Positions 60,101-64,000 of a stretch of 64,000 nt of DNA are shown here, one piece after another. The stretch is taken from assembly GCA_034509425.1 (NCBI GenBank), contig JAVTVJ010000023.1:496001-560000 (forward strand), read 5' to 3'. The position numbers and the translations under genes were made by a program. Below the pieces are notes generated by a model, which was not told the origin of the DNA, searched no databases, and worked only from the letters and a program-made list of their open reading frames with translations. The DNA comes from Eopsaltria australis (taxonomy: Eukaryota; Chordata; Aves; Passeriformes; Petroicidae). How positions within the stretch are numbered: position 1 is the first letter of the stretch; every line of letters starts with the position of its first letter.

Positions 60101-61919
60101 ACCATATTTCAGCAAGGATTGAAGAAGGTAGACCTGATTGCAAAAAAAAGGTACGTGCTTGATCACCTGTGATGAACAAGGGAAAAAAGACAGACTTTTA
60201 TATCAGAGATAGACTTTCAAAGAGCTCAACACTCTTTTGCGGGATAAGGTTTTTGAAAGAAATTCCCATGTGGGATGCCAAGTTTTCCAGGGTTTTTTTT
60301 CCAGCTTTTAACTCTGGTGACAGTGATTGACAGATACCCATGTATTCCATAATTCCCAATCTTTGCTCTGAGAAGTGATTTCAGATAGCAATAAAAACTT
60401 TAACAGGTCACAAATCAACGGCTGCCAACATCTTAAACGATGCAAGAATTAAAGAATGACAGAAAATTTAGTCCTGCCCCAATTACTTATGCAGGAAAGG
60501 ATGAGCATGCTATTTCTTTCCTTCTCCTCTATCCCATCTAACCTGAGCCAGTATTGTGTCTCCAGAAAAACTAGGAAAATACCATATTCCAAGTAATATC
60601 CTGTTCTGTCAGAGAGCACCCACTATTTCAGTATTTCAGGAAAGGAAATTGTTGTGCAATCCCATGCCAAGTTCCTCACCAATGGGTACACAAAACAAAA
60701 CAGGGACAGTGATATTTATGCCTACATCTGAGTGAATTATATATGCTTAAAGCTAAGATTTCGAGTTACTCTTTCAGCTCTCTCTTATATTCATACAAAA
60801 CTTTTTATTTCAAGCATTTGCCAAATAAATAACAAATTTATTTATGGAGATGTAGGTGCAGGTAAGAGCCCGGATGTGGCCTAAGGGCAGTCCCTGGGAC
60901 TGTGTATTTTTCAGCTGGAGGCAAACACCAACCTCCCAGTGCTGTTTGGCCAAAGCAGGAGTTAGGTGCCACTCAGCCAGAAGATGTGCATGTTCCAAAC
61001 AGAGAACTTCCCACTCTTCTCAGTCCTTTCCAGCCCCAAAAGAGGAAAAGCAGGCTGCCAGTGGAGAAACTAGAAAGGGCACTAATGGATAGCTGGGCAG
61101 GTAAGAGTCATCAGAGCTGGTCTTTAGTGCCCACCCACCCACAAAGAATGGAGTATTCTTAAATTAAGATGCCTTTGCCAATGAAATTGGGTCTTTCTTG
61201 ATATCACAAGCAGATTTTAAATTTTAAACCTGTAAATTCTGAGGTGCATAGCAACATGACCCAGTTGTTTCAGAGGAGAAGCAGCTGAATGCAACTGGAA
61301 CTGACAGCAGGCCCCTGCAAAATGCCATTAGTCCACCCAGAACCTGCTGAGGGTCCAACGGGTAATAAATTTCAAGCAGTTGCTAACAAGGACAAGCTGT
61401 CAGCATCCCTCTCCCTGCCTCCTCCTCTCAAACAAAGATCTCTAACAGCACAGCATTCTCTCCGCAGACTGAGGAGAGCCACTTCTGCTGTGTCTGATGT
61501 TACTTGCCACAACAGCTACTCTAAGTGCTCCACAGCAGCCTCCCATCTGAGCAAAGATTTTGCCTGATATTCCCTGGTTTTTGGAACCAGACAGAATGGC
61601 AGCACATTGCTGGTGGCTGCAGAAGTGACAGGGTTAAAGAGAACAGCATTCCCTGCCAGACTTTAGAGGAAAGCTTGTTAAGTTTACTAATAACCTGTGG
61701 CTGTTTGCCTGAAGAATATTAGTCACACAACAAAGGGCTAGAAATAGGATGCAGTTCTCAAACTGTTTTACAGAGATAGGTATGTGTACACAGAAGTTAA
61801 TGTGTAATGCAGAGCCTCAGACCAACCTGTAATGTAACCTCCTGTGGGTTTAAGGCTATCAAACTGCTTGTCATGCTTGGCCCGCTCTTCAGAGGTGATG
61901 GCCCATATGTTTGGCCCTC
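14979..61919 (-). CDS. ITSN2: ITSN2, intersectin-2 long form (5'-partial; 38 coding exons, joined as listed separately)
   Basis: Intersectin-2 is a cytoplasmic scaffold of clathrin-mediated endocytosis. Its EH domains bind NPF proteins, its five SH3 domains bind proline-rich partners (dynamin, WASP and SOS type), and the DH-PH module activates Cdc42. The 38 exons all have AG acceptors and GT donors, and codon phase agrees at every junction, giving about 1,781 residues plus stop. In window numbering: EH1 about 1-100, EH2 about 225-320, coiled coil about 350-800, SH3A 855-915, SH3B 985-1040, SH3C 1070-1122, SH3D 1142-1205, SH3E 1215-1270, DH about 1290-1505, PH about 1515-1635, C2 about 1655-1765. 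The C-terminus ends in QKTLL, which I recall for ITSN2 and not ITSN1. The first coding exon (about 10 residues) is outside the window. Tail-to-tail with FAM228 on the plus strand. Confidence 0.97.
16246..16419 (-). CDS. ITSN2: ITSN2 exon 37: C2 domain core
   Basis: Encodes [35 protein letters not shown] and [19 protein letters not shown] and LNPKWN are typical C2 strands. The FDRDQ loop carries acidic residues of the calcium-binding type. Confidence 0.97.
16687..16770 (-). CDS. ITSN2: ITSN2 exon 36: start of C2 domain
   Basis: Encodes [20 protein letters not shown] and ELKACKPNG, the first C2 strands. Confidence 0.96.
16893..16975 (-). CDS. ITSN2: ITSN2 exon 35: PH C-terminal helix
   Basis: Encodes [20 protein letters not shown] and KREKAYQ. 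AWVQKI is the conserved C-terminal PH helix with its invariant Trp. Confidence 0.97.
17512..17633 (-). CDS. ITSN2: ITSN2 exon 34: PH domain
   Basis: Encodes [20 protein letters not shown] and [18 protein letters not shown], the later PH strands. Confidence 0.97.
18338..18550 (-). CDS. ITSN2: ITSN2 exon 33: PH domain first part
   Basis: Encodes [20 protein letters not shown], then [20 protein letters not shown] and [15 protein letters not shown] and [11 protein letters not shown] are PH beta strands of intersectins. Confidence 0.97.
19405..19572 (-). CDS. ITSN2: ITSN2 exon 32: DH end and DH-PH junction
   Basis: Encodes [20 protein letters not shown] and [20 protein letters not shown], ending [13 protein letters not shown]. 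This is the last long DH helix and the junction to PH. Confidence 0.97.
19720..19818 (-). CDS. ITSN2: ITSN2 exon 31: DH domain core
   Basis: Encodes [20 protein letters not shown] and [26 protein letters not shown] is the near-invariant DH conserved region 3 that contacts the GTPase switch regions. Its integrity argues for a functional GEF. Confidence 0.98.
20377..20560 (-). CDS. ITSN2: ITSN2 exon 30: DH domain
   Basis: Encodes [20 protein letters not shown] through [19 protein letters not shown] to DFKDYLK. It forms central DH helices. Long helical runs are intact with no internal stop. Confidence 0.97.
21196..21302 (-). CDS. ITSN2: ITSN2 exon 29: DH domain
   Basis: Encodes [20 protein letters not shown] and [24 protein letters not shown] is a signature of the intersectin DH domain. 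Confidence 0.97.
22167..22288 (-). CDS. ITSN2: ITSN2 exon 28: start of DH domain
   Basis: Encodes [20 protein letters not shown] and [20 protein letters not shown]. [13 protein letters not shown] is the conserved first helix (CR1) of the intersectin DH domain, which catalyses GDP release from Cdc42. Confidence 0.97.
22636..22689 (+). mobile_element. CR1 tail remnant
   Basis: GGACTTGATGATCTAAAAGG then CCTTTTCCAGCCTTAATG and ATTCTATGATTCT, the last 54 bases of a CR1 3' end. It lies in the large ITSN2 intron, antisense to the gene. Confidence 0.85.
25792..25993 (+). mobile_element. CR1 LINE 3' fragment
   Basis: Contains AAAAAATTCTTCATGCTGCC, GTGGTGGAATCACCATCC, GGTCTTTTCCAACC and a decayed tail ATGATTACATGATCCT. 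Old copy in the large ITSN2 intron, antisense to the gene. Confidence 0.85.
26801..26827 (-). terminator. Candidate intronic poly(A) site in the 12.8-kb ITSN2 intron
   Basis: On the minus strand, AATAAA (26822-26827) is followed within about 10-25 bases by GTGTTCTGGTGTGTG (26801-26815), a textbook GT-rich downstream element. It lies between exon 27 (SH3E) and exon 28 (DH), where a short-isoform 3' end would be expected. The match is by eye only, and it is about 8 kb past the read-through stop. Confidence 0.35.
28877..28899. repeat. (TA)n microsatellite
   Basis: Short run of TATATATATATATA followed by TGTCTATATAG in the large ITSN2 intron. Confidence 0.7.
31800..32235 (-). repeat. Diverged direct repeat pair about 330 bp apart
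   Basis: GAATGGGAAGAGAACCTGG occurs at about 31831 and 32167. It is preceded in both by a C-rich stretch (GCCTACCCC, then TTGGGAAG or TTGGAAAG) and followed in both by CACAC and a GA(C/T)CTGACCC motif. The intervening 230 bases are not repeated. It looks like an old tandem or terminal duplication. Confidence 0.6.
34992..35092 (-). other. ITSN2: Candidate ITSN2-short C-terminal extension by read-through of the SH3E donor
   Basis: If the donor at 35092 is not used, the frame continues for 33 residues ([17 protein letters not shown] and on) to a stop codon at 34992-34994. Intersectins are known to make a short form ending after SH3E. The tail itself is not a recognised domain, so this is an inference from the frame and the family. 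Confidence 0.35.
35093..35284 (-). CDS. ITSN2: ITSN2 exon 27: SH3E
   Basis: Whole SH3 domain: [20 protein letters not shown], then DWWQGEI and [10 protein letters not shown], ending DSDPSQQ. The next base begins the split Trp codon leading to the DH domain. In the short isoform the transcript would not splice here. Confidence 0.97.
36105..36201 (-). CDS. ITSN2: ITSN2 exon 26: SH3D second half
   Basis: Encodes [20 protein letters not shown], completing SH3D. The strongly basic loop ARGKKRQK is a feature of intersectin SH3D and sits right at the exon start. The usual NYV is SHV here, as I recall for human ITSN2. A short Ser/Thr-rich linker follows. Confidence 0.95.
37034..37155 (-). CDS. ITSN2: ITSN2 exon 25: SH3D first half
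   Basis: Encodes [20 protein letters not shown] and [17 protein letters not shown]. It is 122 bp and ends in phase 0 after the WWxGE strand. Confidence 0.96.
37346..37391 (-). CDS. ITSN2: ITSN2 exon 24: 46-bp SH3C-SH3D linker
   Basis: Encodes [15 protein letters not shown]. This is the smallest exon of the gene, flanked by short introns of 294 and 190 bp. NKKPE matches the intersectin-2 linker. Confidence 0.92.
37686..37852 (-). CDS. ITSN2: ITSN2 exon 23: SH3C
   Basis: Complete SH3 domain: [20 protein letters not shown], then GEWWTGSI and [14 protein letters not shown]. All canonical binding residues are present. This exon is locally richer in CpG than its neighbours. Confidence 0.96.
38510..38574 (-). 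CDS. ITSN2: ITSN2 exon 22: SH3B-SH3C linker
   Basis: A 65-bp exon encoding [20 protein letters not shown], a short linker ending next to the first SH3C strand. The frame is kept through split codons at both ends. Confidence 0.93.
39409..39614 (-). CDS. ITSN2: ITSN2 exon 21: SH3B
   Basis: A whole SH3 domain in one exon: [20 protein letters not shown], then ENWWFGEV and [11 protein letters not shown]. The first motif reads ALCSW instead of ALYDY, as in other intersectin SH3B domains. Confidence 0.96.
40030..40174 (-). CDS. ITSN2: ITSN2 exon 20: SH3A-SH3B linker
   Basis: Encodes [20 protein letters not shown] and [17 protein letters not shown], a Ser/Pro-rich linker with several possible proline-directed phosphorylation sites (SP). 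It has no folded domain. Confidence 0.94.
40441..40616 (-). CDS. ITSN2: ITSN2 exon 19: SH3A second half and linker
   Basis: Encodes [20 protein letters not shown] then [11 protein letters not shown], which carries the SH3 Trp, Pro and Tyr binding-surface residues. A Ser/Thr/Pro-rich linker follows ([18 protein letters not shown]). Confidence 0.96.
41761..41872 (-). mobile_element. CR1 LINE 3' fragment
   Basis: Inverted CR1 end: CATAGGATGGTTTGGGTTGA, GGGACCTTAAAGATCACC, then CTAGACCAGGTTGCTCAGAG. In the intron splitting SH3A, in the same sense as ITSN2. Confidence 0.88.
42341..42462 (-). CDS. ITSN2: ITSN2 exon 18: SH3A first half
   Basis: Encodes [20 protein letters not shown] and [14 protein letters not shown] is the SH3 ALYDY-type motif and the acidic RT-loop residues are present. 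The exon ends in phase 0 where ITSN1 has its five-residue neural microexon. I saw no equivalent 15-bp exon in the following intron (40617-42340). Confidence 0.96.
42680..42765 (-). mobile_element. CR1 LINE 3' fragment, internally shortened
   Basis: ACATAGAATGGGTTGGGCTG then GAAGGGACCTTAAAGG and CAGCCATGGGCAGGGACAGC. It lacks the ATCATCTAG part seen in the other copies. In ITSN2 intron 42463-43656. Confidence 0.82.
43657..44102 (-). CDS. ITSN2: ITSN2 exon 17: long Glu/Lys/Gln-rich linker helix before SH3A
   Basis: At 446 bp this is the largest coding exon of the gene. It runs from [19 protein letters not shown] through repeated Glu/Lys/Arg/Gln helix ([20 protein letters not shown]) to a less charged tail [14 protein letters not shown] and KPPWKNE. 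Phase agrees at both ends. The linker is about 95 residues longer here than in the human protein as I remember it, which nearly accounts for the total length difference (about 1,791 against 1,697). Plus-strand open frames over this exon are antisense shadows. Confidence 0.93.
45247..45383 (-). CDS. ITSN2: ITSN2 exon 16: coiled coil end
   Basis: Encodes [20 protein letters not shown] through [10 protein letters not shown], returning to charged coiled coil. The TQQLALEQL motif matches intersectin-2. Confidence 0.95.
47138..47218 (-). CDS. ITSN2: ITSN2 exon 15: alternative Leu-rich exon in coiled-coil region
   Basis: An 81-bp, phase 0/0 exon between good splice sites (ttatcttacag and AAG/GTTATTT). 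It encodes 27 residues starting [10 protein letters not shown], passing through CLLSLLSC and ending LFLLLK, with about ten leucines and no charge in the middle. I recall almost the same 27 residues in the canonical human ITSN2 protein, with one residue different near the start, absent from some human isoforms. It breaks the highly charged helix with a hydrophobic one. The flanking exons also splice together in frame without it, so it is a cassette exon by structure. Its function is not known to me. Confidence 0.85.
48118..48257 (-). CDS. ITSN2: ITSN2 exon 14: coiled coil
   Basis: Encodes [20 protein letters not shown] through [15 protein letters not shown]. It ends in phase 0, so it can join either the alternative exon 15 or exon 16 directly. 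Confidence 0.95.
48852..48939 (-). CDS. ITSN2: ITSN2 exon 13: coiled coil
   Basis: Encodes [20 protein letters not shown] and ends one base into a Ser codon. The YLVPEKQLL motif is characteristic of intersectins. Confidence 0.95.
49741..49881 (-). CDS. ITSN2: ITSN2 exon 12: coiled coil
   Basis: Encodes [19 protein letters not shown] through [10 protein letters not shown]. Phase 0 at both ends. Confidence 0.95.
50109..50258 (-). CDS. ITSN2: ITSN2 exon 11: coiled coil
   Basis: Encodes [20 protein letters not shown] through REQEEIVKL to LNLELEAL. Both boundaries are phase 0, so it could be skipped without a frameshift. Confidence 0.95.
50920..51182 (-). CDS. ITSN2: ITSN2 exon 10: coiled coil (KLERQ region) start
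   Basis: Begins [20 protein letters not shown] and continues as an uninterrupted Arg/Glu/Gln-rich heptad-type helix to EIERRE. This is the intersectin coiled coil used for dimerisation and partner binding. Its charge bias creates long open frames on the opposite strand, which are shadows. Confidence 0.96.
52199..52284 (-). CDS. ITSN2: ITSN2 exon 9: EH2 to coiled-coil linker
   Basis: Encodes [16 protein letters not shown] and EEEPQKKQP. It is separated from exon 8 by an intron of only 88 bp, the shortest intron found in the gene. Confidence 0.93.
52373..52510 (-). CDS. ITSN2: ITSN2 exon 8: EH2 calcium loop and end
   Basis: Contains the loop [13 protein letters not shown] and the following helix [12 protein letters not shown], ending PPSFR. 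The loop keeps acidic residues at positions 1, 3, 5 and 12. Confidence 0.96.
53627..53690 (-). CDS. ITSN2: ITSN2 exon 7: EH2 core
   Basis: A 64-bp exon encoding [20 protein letters not shown] plus a split Trp. This is the EH2 peptide-pocket segment, paralogous to exon 2 in sequence, length and phase. Confidence 0.96.
54899..55041 (-). CDS. ITSN2: ITSN2 exon 6: start of EH2
   Basis: Encodes a serine run, [15 protein letters not shown], then [20 protein letters not shown], the first helix of EH2. The acceptor is preceded by a long T/G-rich tract (55045-55140), described as a separate feature. Confidence 0.95.
55045..55140 (-). repeat. T/G-rich tract upstream of ITSN2 exon 6 acceptor
   Basis: On the transcribed strand this reads as GGTTGGTTGG and GGTTTGGTTT units followed by TTTTG runs up to the acceptor at 55042. 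The plus strand shows CCAAACC and CAAAAC units. A similar A/C tract (55790-55840) lies further up the same intron. Confidence 0.6.
56742..56838 (-). CDS. ITSN2: ITSN2 exon 5: linker before EH2
   Basis: Encodes [17 protein letters not shown] and [11 protein letters not shown]. The KAQSLIDLG motif is conserved across intersectins just before EH2. The 317-bp intron upstream holds nothing else I recognise. Confidence 0.93.
57156..57353 (-). CDS. ITSN2: ITSN2 exon 4: Ser/Thr/Pro/Met-rich EH1-EH2 linker
   Basis: Starts [10 protein letters not shown] and continues as low-complexity sequence rich in Met, Ser, Thr and Pro ([16 protein letters not shown]). It is probably a disordered linker. The human counterpart, as I recall it, has the same composition and the same [13 protein letters not shown] core. 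Confidence 0.93.
58634..58797 (-). CDS. ITSN2: ITSN2 exon 3: EH1 calcium loop and end
   Basis: Contains the EF-hand-like loop [13 protein letters not shown] with acidic residues at loop positions 1, 5, 9 and 12. It then runs through the helix [12 protein letters not shown] to a proline-rich segment. The donor GTACTT is weaker than its neighbours. Confidence 0.95.
60103..60166 (-). CDS. ITSN2: ITSN2 exon 2: EH1 core
   Basis: A 64-bp exon encoding [20 protein letters not shown] plus a split Trp. It is the hydrophobic peptide-binding helix pair of EH1. Its length and both phases are identical to exon 7 (53627-53690), the equivalent exon of EH2. Confidence 0.95.
61827..61919 (-). CDS. ITSN2: ITSN2 exon 1 in window: start of EH1
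   Basis: Encodes [20 protein letters not shown] and on to GGYIT, the N-terminal helix of EH1. The acceptor ends ttttccag and the donor is ACAG/GTTGG. The exon begins two bases into a glycine codon, so an upstream exon carrying the initiator ATG must exist. I did not find it before 64000. Confidence 0.95.
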
Positions 61920-64000
61920 CTGGAAAACAAACAAACAAATCAACAAAAAACCAGTGAACGACCAAATGGATTGAAAACTTTCAAAAATAAAGCACGTCAC
62001 TTGTGAAATAAAAGCTCGGCTTTCTCAAGAGACAAAGTCAGATGTGGACACACCCAGCTCCTACCAGTTTGGCAAGGACGTTATGCAACACAAACCTGCT
62101 TCCCAGATGTGCCAGCCAAGCTCAGACAATCCCCCAGCCAGACTGCTTCACCCTCGGCTTTCAAACAAGCTCTGCCGTCCTTCAAAGCTGGTGCAGAGCA
62201 GCTTCCTGTGGCTGCTGATTGTTTGCAGCCCTGGCAGGATGTGTCTCACCATCCCCGGGTGAGCCAAACACTGCCCTGGCTCACCCAGGTTCTCATGCAC
62301 AGGGTTAACACCCTCCAGCTGCCAAAAAGGCTTACACTTGTCTTGCCAACACCCTAAAAGCAAGATTGGGAGTGCTAACAAAAATAATTTGGTTTTGTCT
62401 GACAAAGGAGGGACATTTTGGGCTGTTCTTACTTTTTCAAACAGCACACAATTTCCACTTCACATTTTTCAATACTTTATGAGGTATAAAATATTACAAC
62501 CTGAGAGTAGAAATGAGAAACTACAGGGAATAATTGTGTTTACAGAGCTGTGCTGGTAATACCATGCAGGATCATATGGACTTTCAGAAATGCTCCAATC
62601 TGCTGCATAAAGGTCGGGGTGTGCATCCTTTGCAGGAAAAGCAGCTCGCCAGAAATAATTGGGTTTGTTTTTGAAGTAGGAGGAAGTTTTAGTCGGGAAG
62701 TTCTTGACAAATATTTAATTTTTCAAATCAATGAATGCAAGAATTAGCCAAAATTCTGAATGGAACCACTCAAAACAGCATTAAAAGGCTATTACATGAA
62801 AACACTTCTAAAATTACATTCTGCTGAGCATTACTACTTCCAAAGAACTGTTAATCTGTTCAAGTGTTTGCATTGCTCACTAAAAGACAGTCAAGGGAAT
62901 AAATAATTTCTCTACTAAGATATCAACAACTTGCTTAAAAAGTCACAGCACTTTGAAAAAAAAATTACTATAAAATGCTTCCTCTTCCTACATAAACTTT
63001 ATTTCAAAGCTTTGAATCTCCAAAACTTCAAGAGGTTTTTGCACTGTTTTTCAAAGAGTAACAACGAAGTGAAGGGTCTGTGAGCTGATTTACTTGCCAG
63101 TATAGACACAGTAATGATGCTAATCATCTCTCATCTGTGTTTACCCACATAAACAAATACATTTACCAAAAAATACTTAATGTCTCCTCTTAAGAAAGTC
63201 TTGTTAAATCTGTATTTCTTCTTGCATGTGTACAGATTTAATTCTTTACCCTTGCTCCCTTAGGAGAGAAATAAAATAGTTAAAAAGACCAAAACAAAAC
63301 AGAAACTCACTGGGGAGATGTGTGACAGAAAAGATGTGAGGGCATTAGGATATAATCCCTACACACTTGGGAGTTTTGCTTCCCTCTCTTGAAAATATAC
63401 CAATTTTTCTTCTGTTGTGGCCTCAATGAAAGAGTCTTCTTGCAGGTTACATGAGAAATTGCACTTCAAGAACACCCCCCATTTTTCTTCTGATTAAATG
63501 AACATAAATAAATCTAGATTAGATACTGATAATGAAGTGAAGTAAATCTAAATCAGATGCCTAGAAGTCAATGGGCACTGTATTACTGTAAGATACAAAT
63601 GAGGACAACTTAGACCCAACGGCAAAAATTAGAGCAGCACTTGGATTTCTTTAAAGTGCTAATTTTAAGACACAAATGGAGAGTGCATAATGTGGTTATG
63701 ACTATAGAAATTATCTCAACCAGATGAAAAAATGCTCCTAAAGTTGCGAGCAGCAACTTCAGAGAAATTGACTTTTTTTTTATTTTTGGGAAACAAAATA
63801 TTAACAACATTACATTTTCCATCTATGAAATACTCCTCTTTGAACATCTTTTGATGCAGGTAGCTGCAACACTCCTTGGCTTTTTAAAATTGACAACAAA
63901 AGGATTAAGAGTACCACAATATATTCACATGGTCAGTAGCTGCAAAGTGATAAAAACACAGTAACAATTGCTTGACTGGAGTTAAGAACATCACCATTGC
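61920..64000 (-). other. ITSN2: ITSN2 upstream intron (start codon exon not reached)
   Basis: AT-rich sequence with no recognisable exon. I looked for a short exon encoding an intersectin N-terminus (a Met-rich decapeptide ending in Asn before Gly-Gly-Pro) and did not find one. The promoter and initiator exon should lie to the right of the window. Confidence 0.7.

Noticed and set aside
14979..61919. Assignment as ITSN1 instead of ITSN2
   Set aside because: The QKTLL C-terminus, the Leu-rich cassette exon, the linker sequences and the neighbouring FAM228 gene all fit ITSN2.

Overview
This is a piece of vertebrate nuclear genome, almost certainly avian and probably from a songbird (passerine). 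CR1 LINE fragments are scattered in both orientations, and one minus-strand insertion looks like the tRNA-Ile-derived, CR1-tailed SINE known from passerines (TguSINE1 type). Genes have short exons with GT-AG introns and one GC-rich promoter island. There are no bacterial features.

Layout, left to right. 1-4080: intergenic DNA with a roughly 1 kb CR1 3' fragment and a possible LTR-derived segment. 4080-4950: a CpG-rich promoter with a CGGCT pentamer array, a perfect 53-bp tandem duplication carrying four inverted CCAAT boxes, and a 24-bp minisatellite. 7572-13220: a small plus-strand gene of the FAM228 family (coding exons at 7584-7676, 9664-9735, 10379-10576 and 12577-12660). 13660-64000: ITSN2 (intersectin-2) on the minus strand, lying tail-to-tail with FAM228. 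FAM228A also borders ITSN2 in mammals, so the order is conserved.

I could trace 38 ITSN2 coding exons (61919 down to 14979). Every junction keeps the reading frame, giving about 1,781 residues. The exon with the initiator methionine lies beyond 64000. The domain order is EH1, EH2, coiled coil, SH3A to SH3E, DH, PH, C2, which is the long, Cdc42-GEF form of this endocytic scaffold. A 12.8-kb intron separates the SH3 half from the DH-PH-C2 half. Reading through the SH3E donor, and a good-looking poly(A) site inside that intron, could give the short form.

Most notable points: an 81-bp, Leu-rich alternative exon inside the coiled-coil region (47138-47218); a linker exon between coiled coil and SH3A that is about 95 residues longer than I recall for human ITSN2; the short-isoform read-through and intronic poly(A) candidate; the duplicated CCAAT promoter; and a FAM228 reading frame that stops on a TAA inside a good splice donor. 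Human comparisons are from memory, without a database search.
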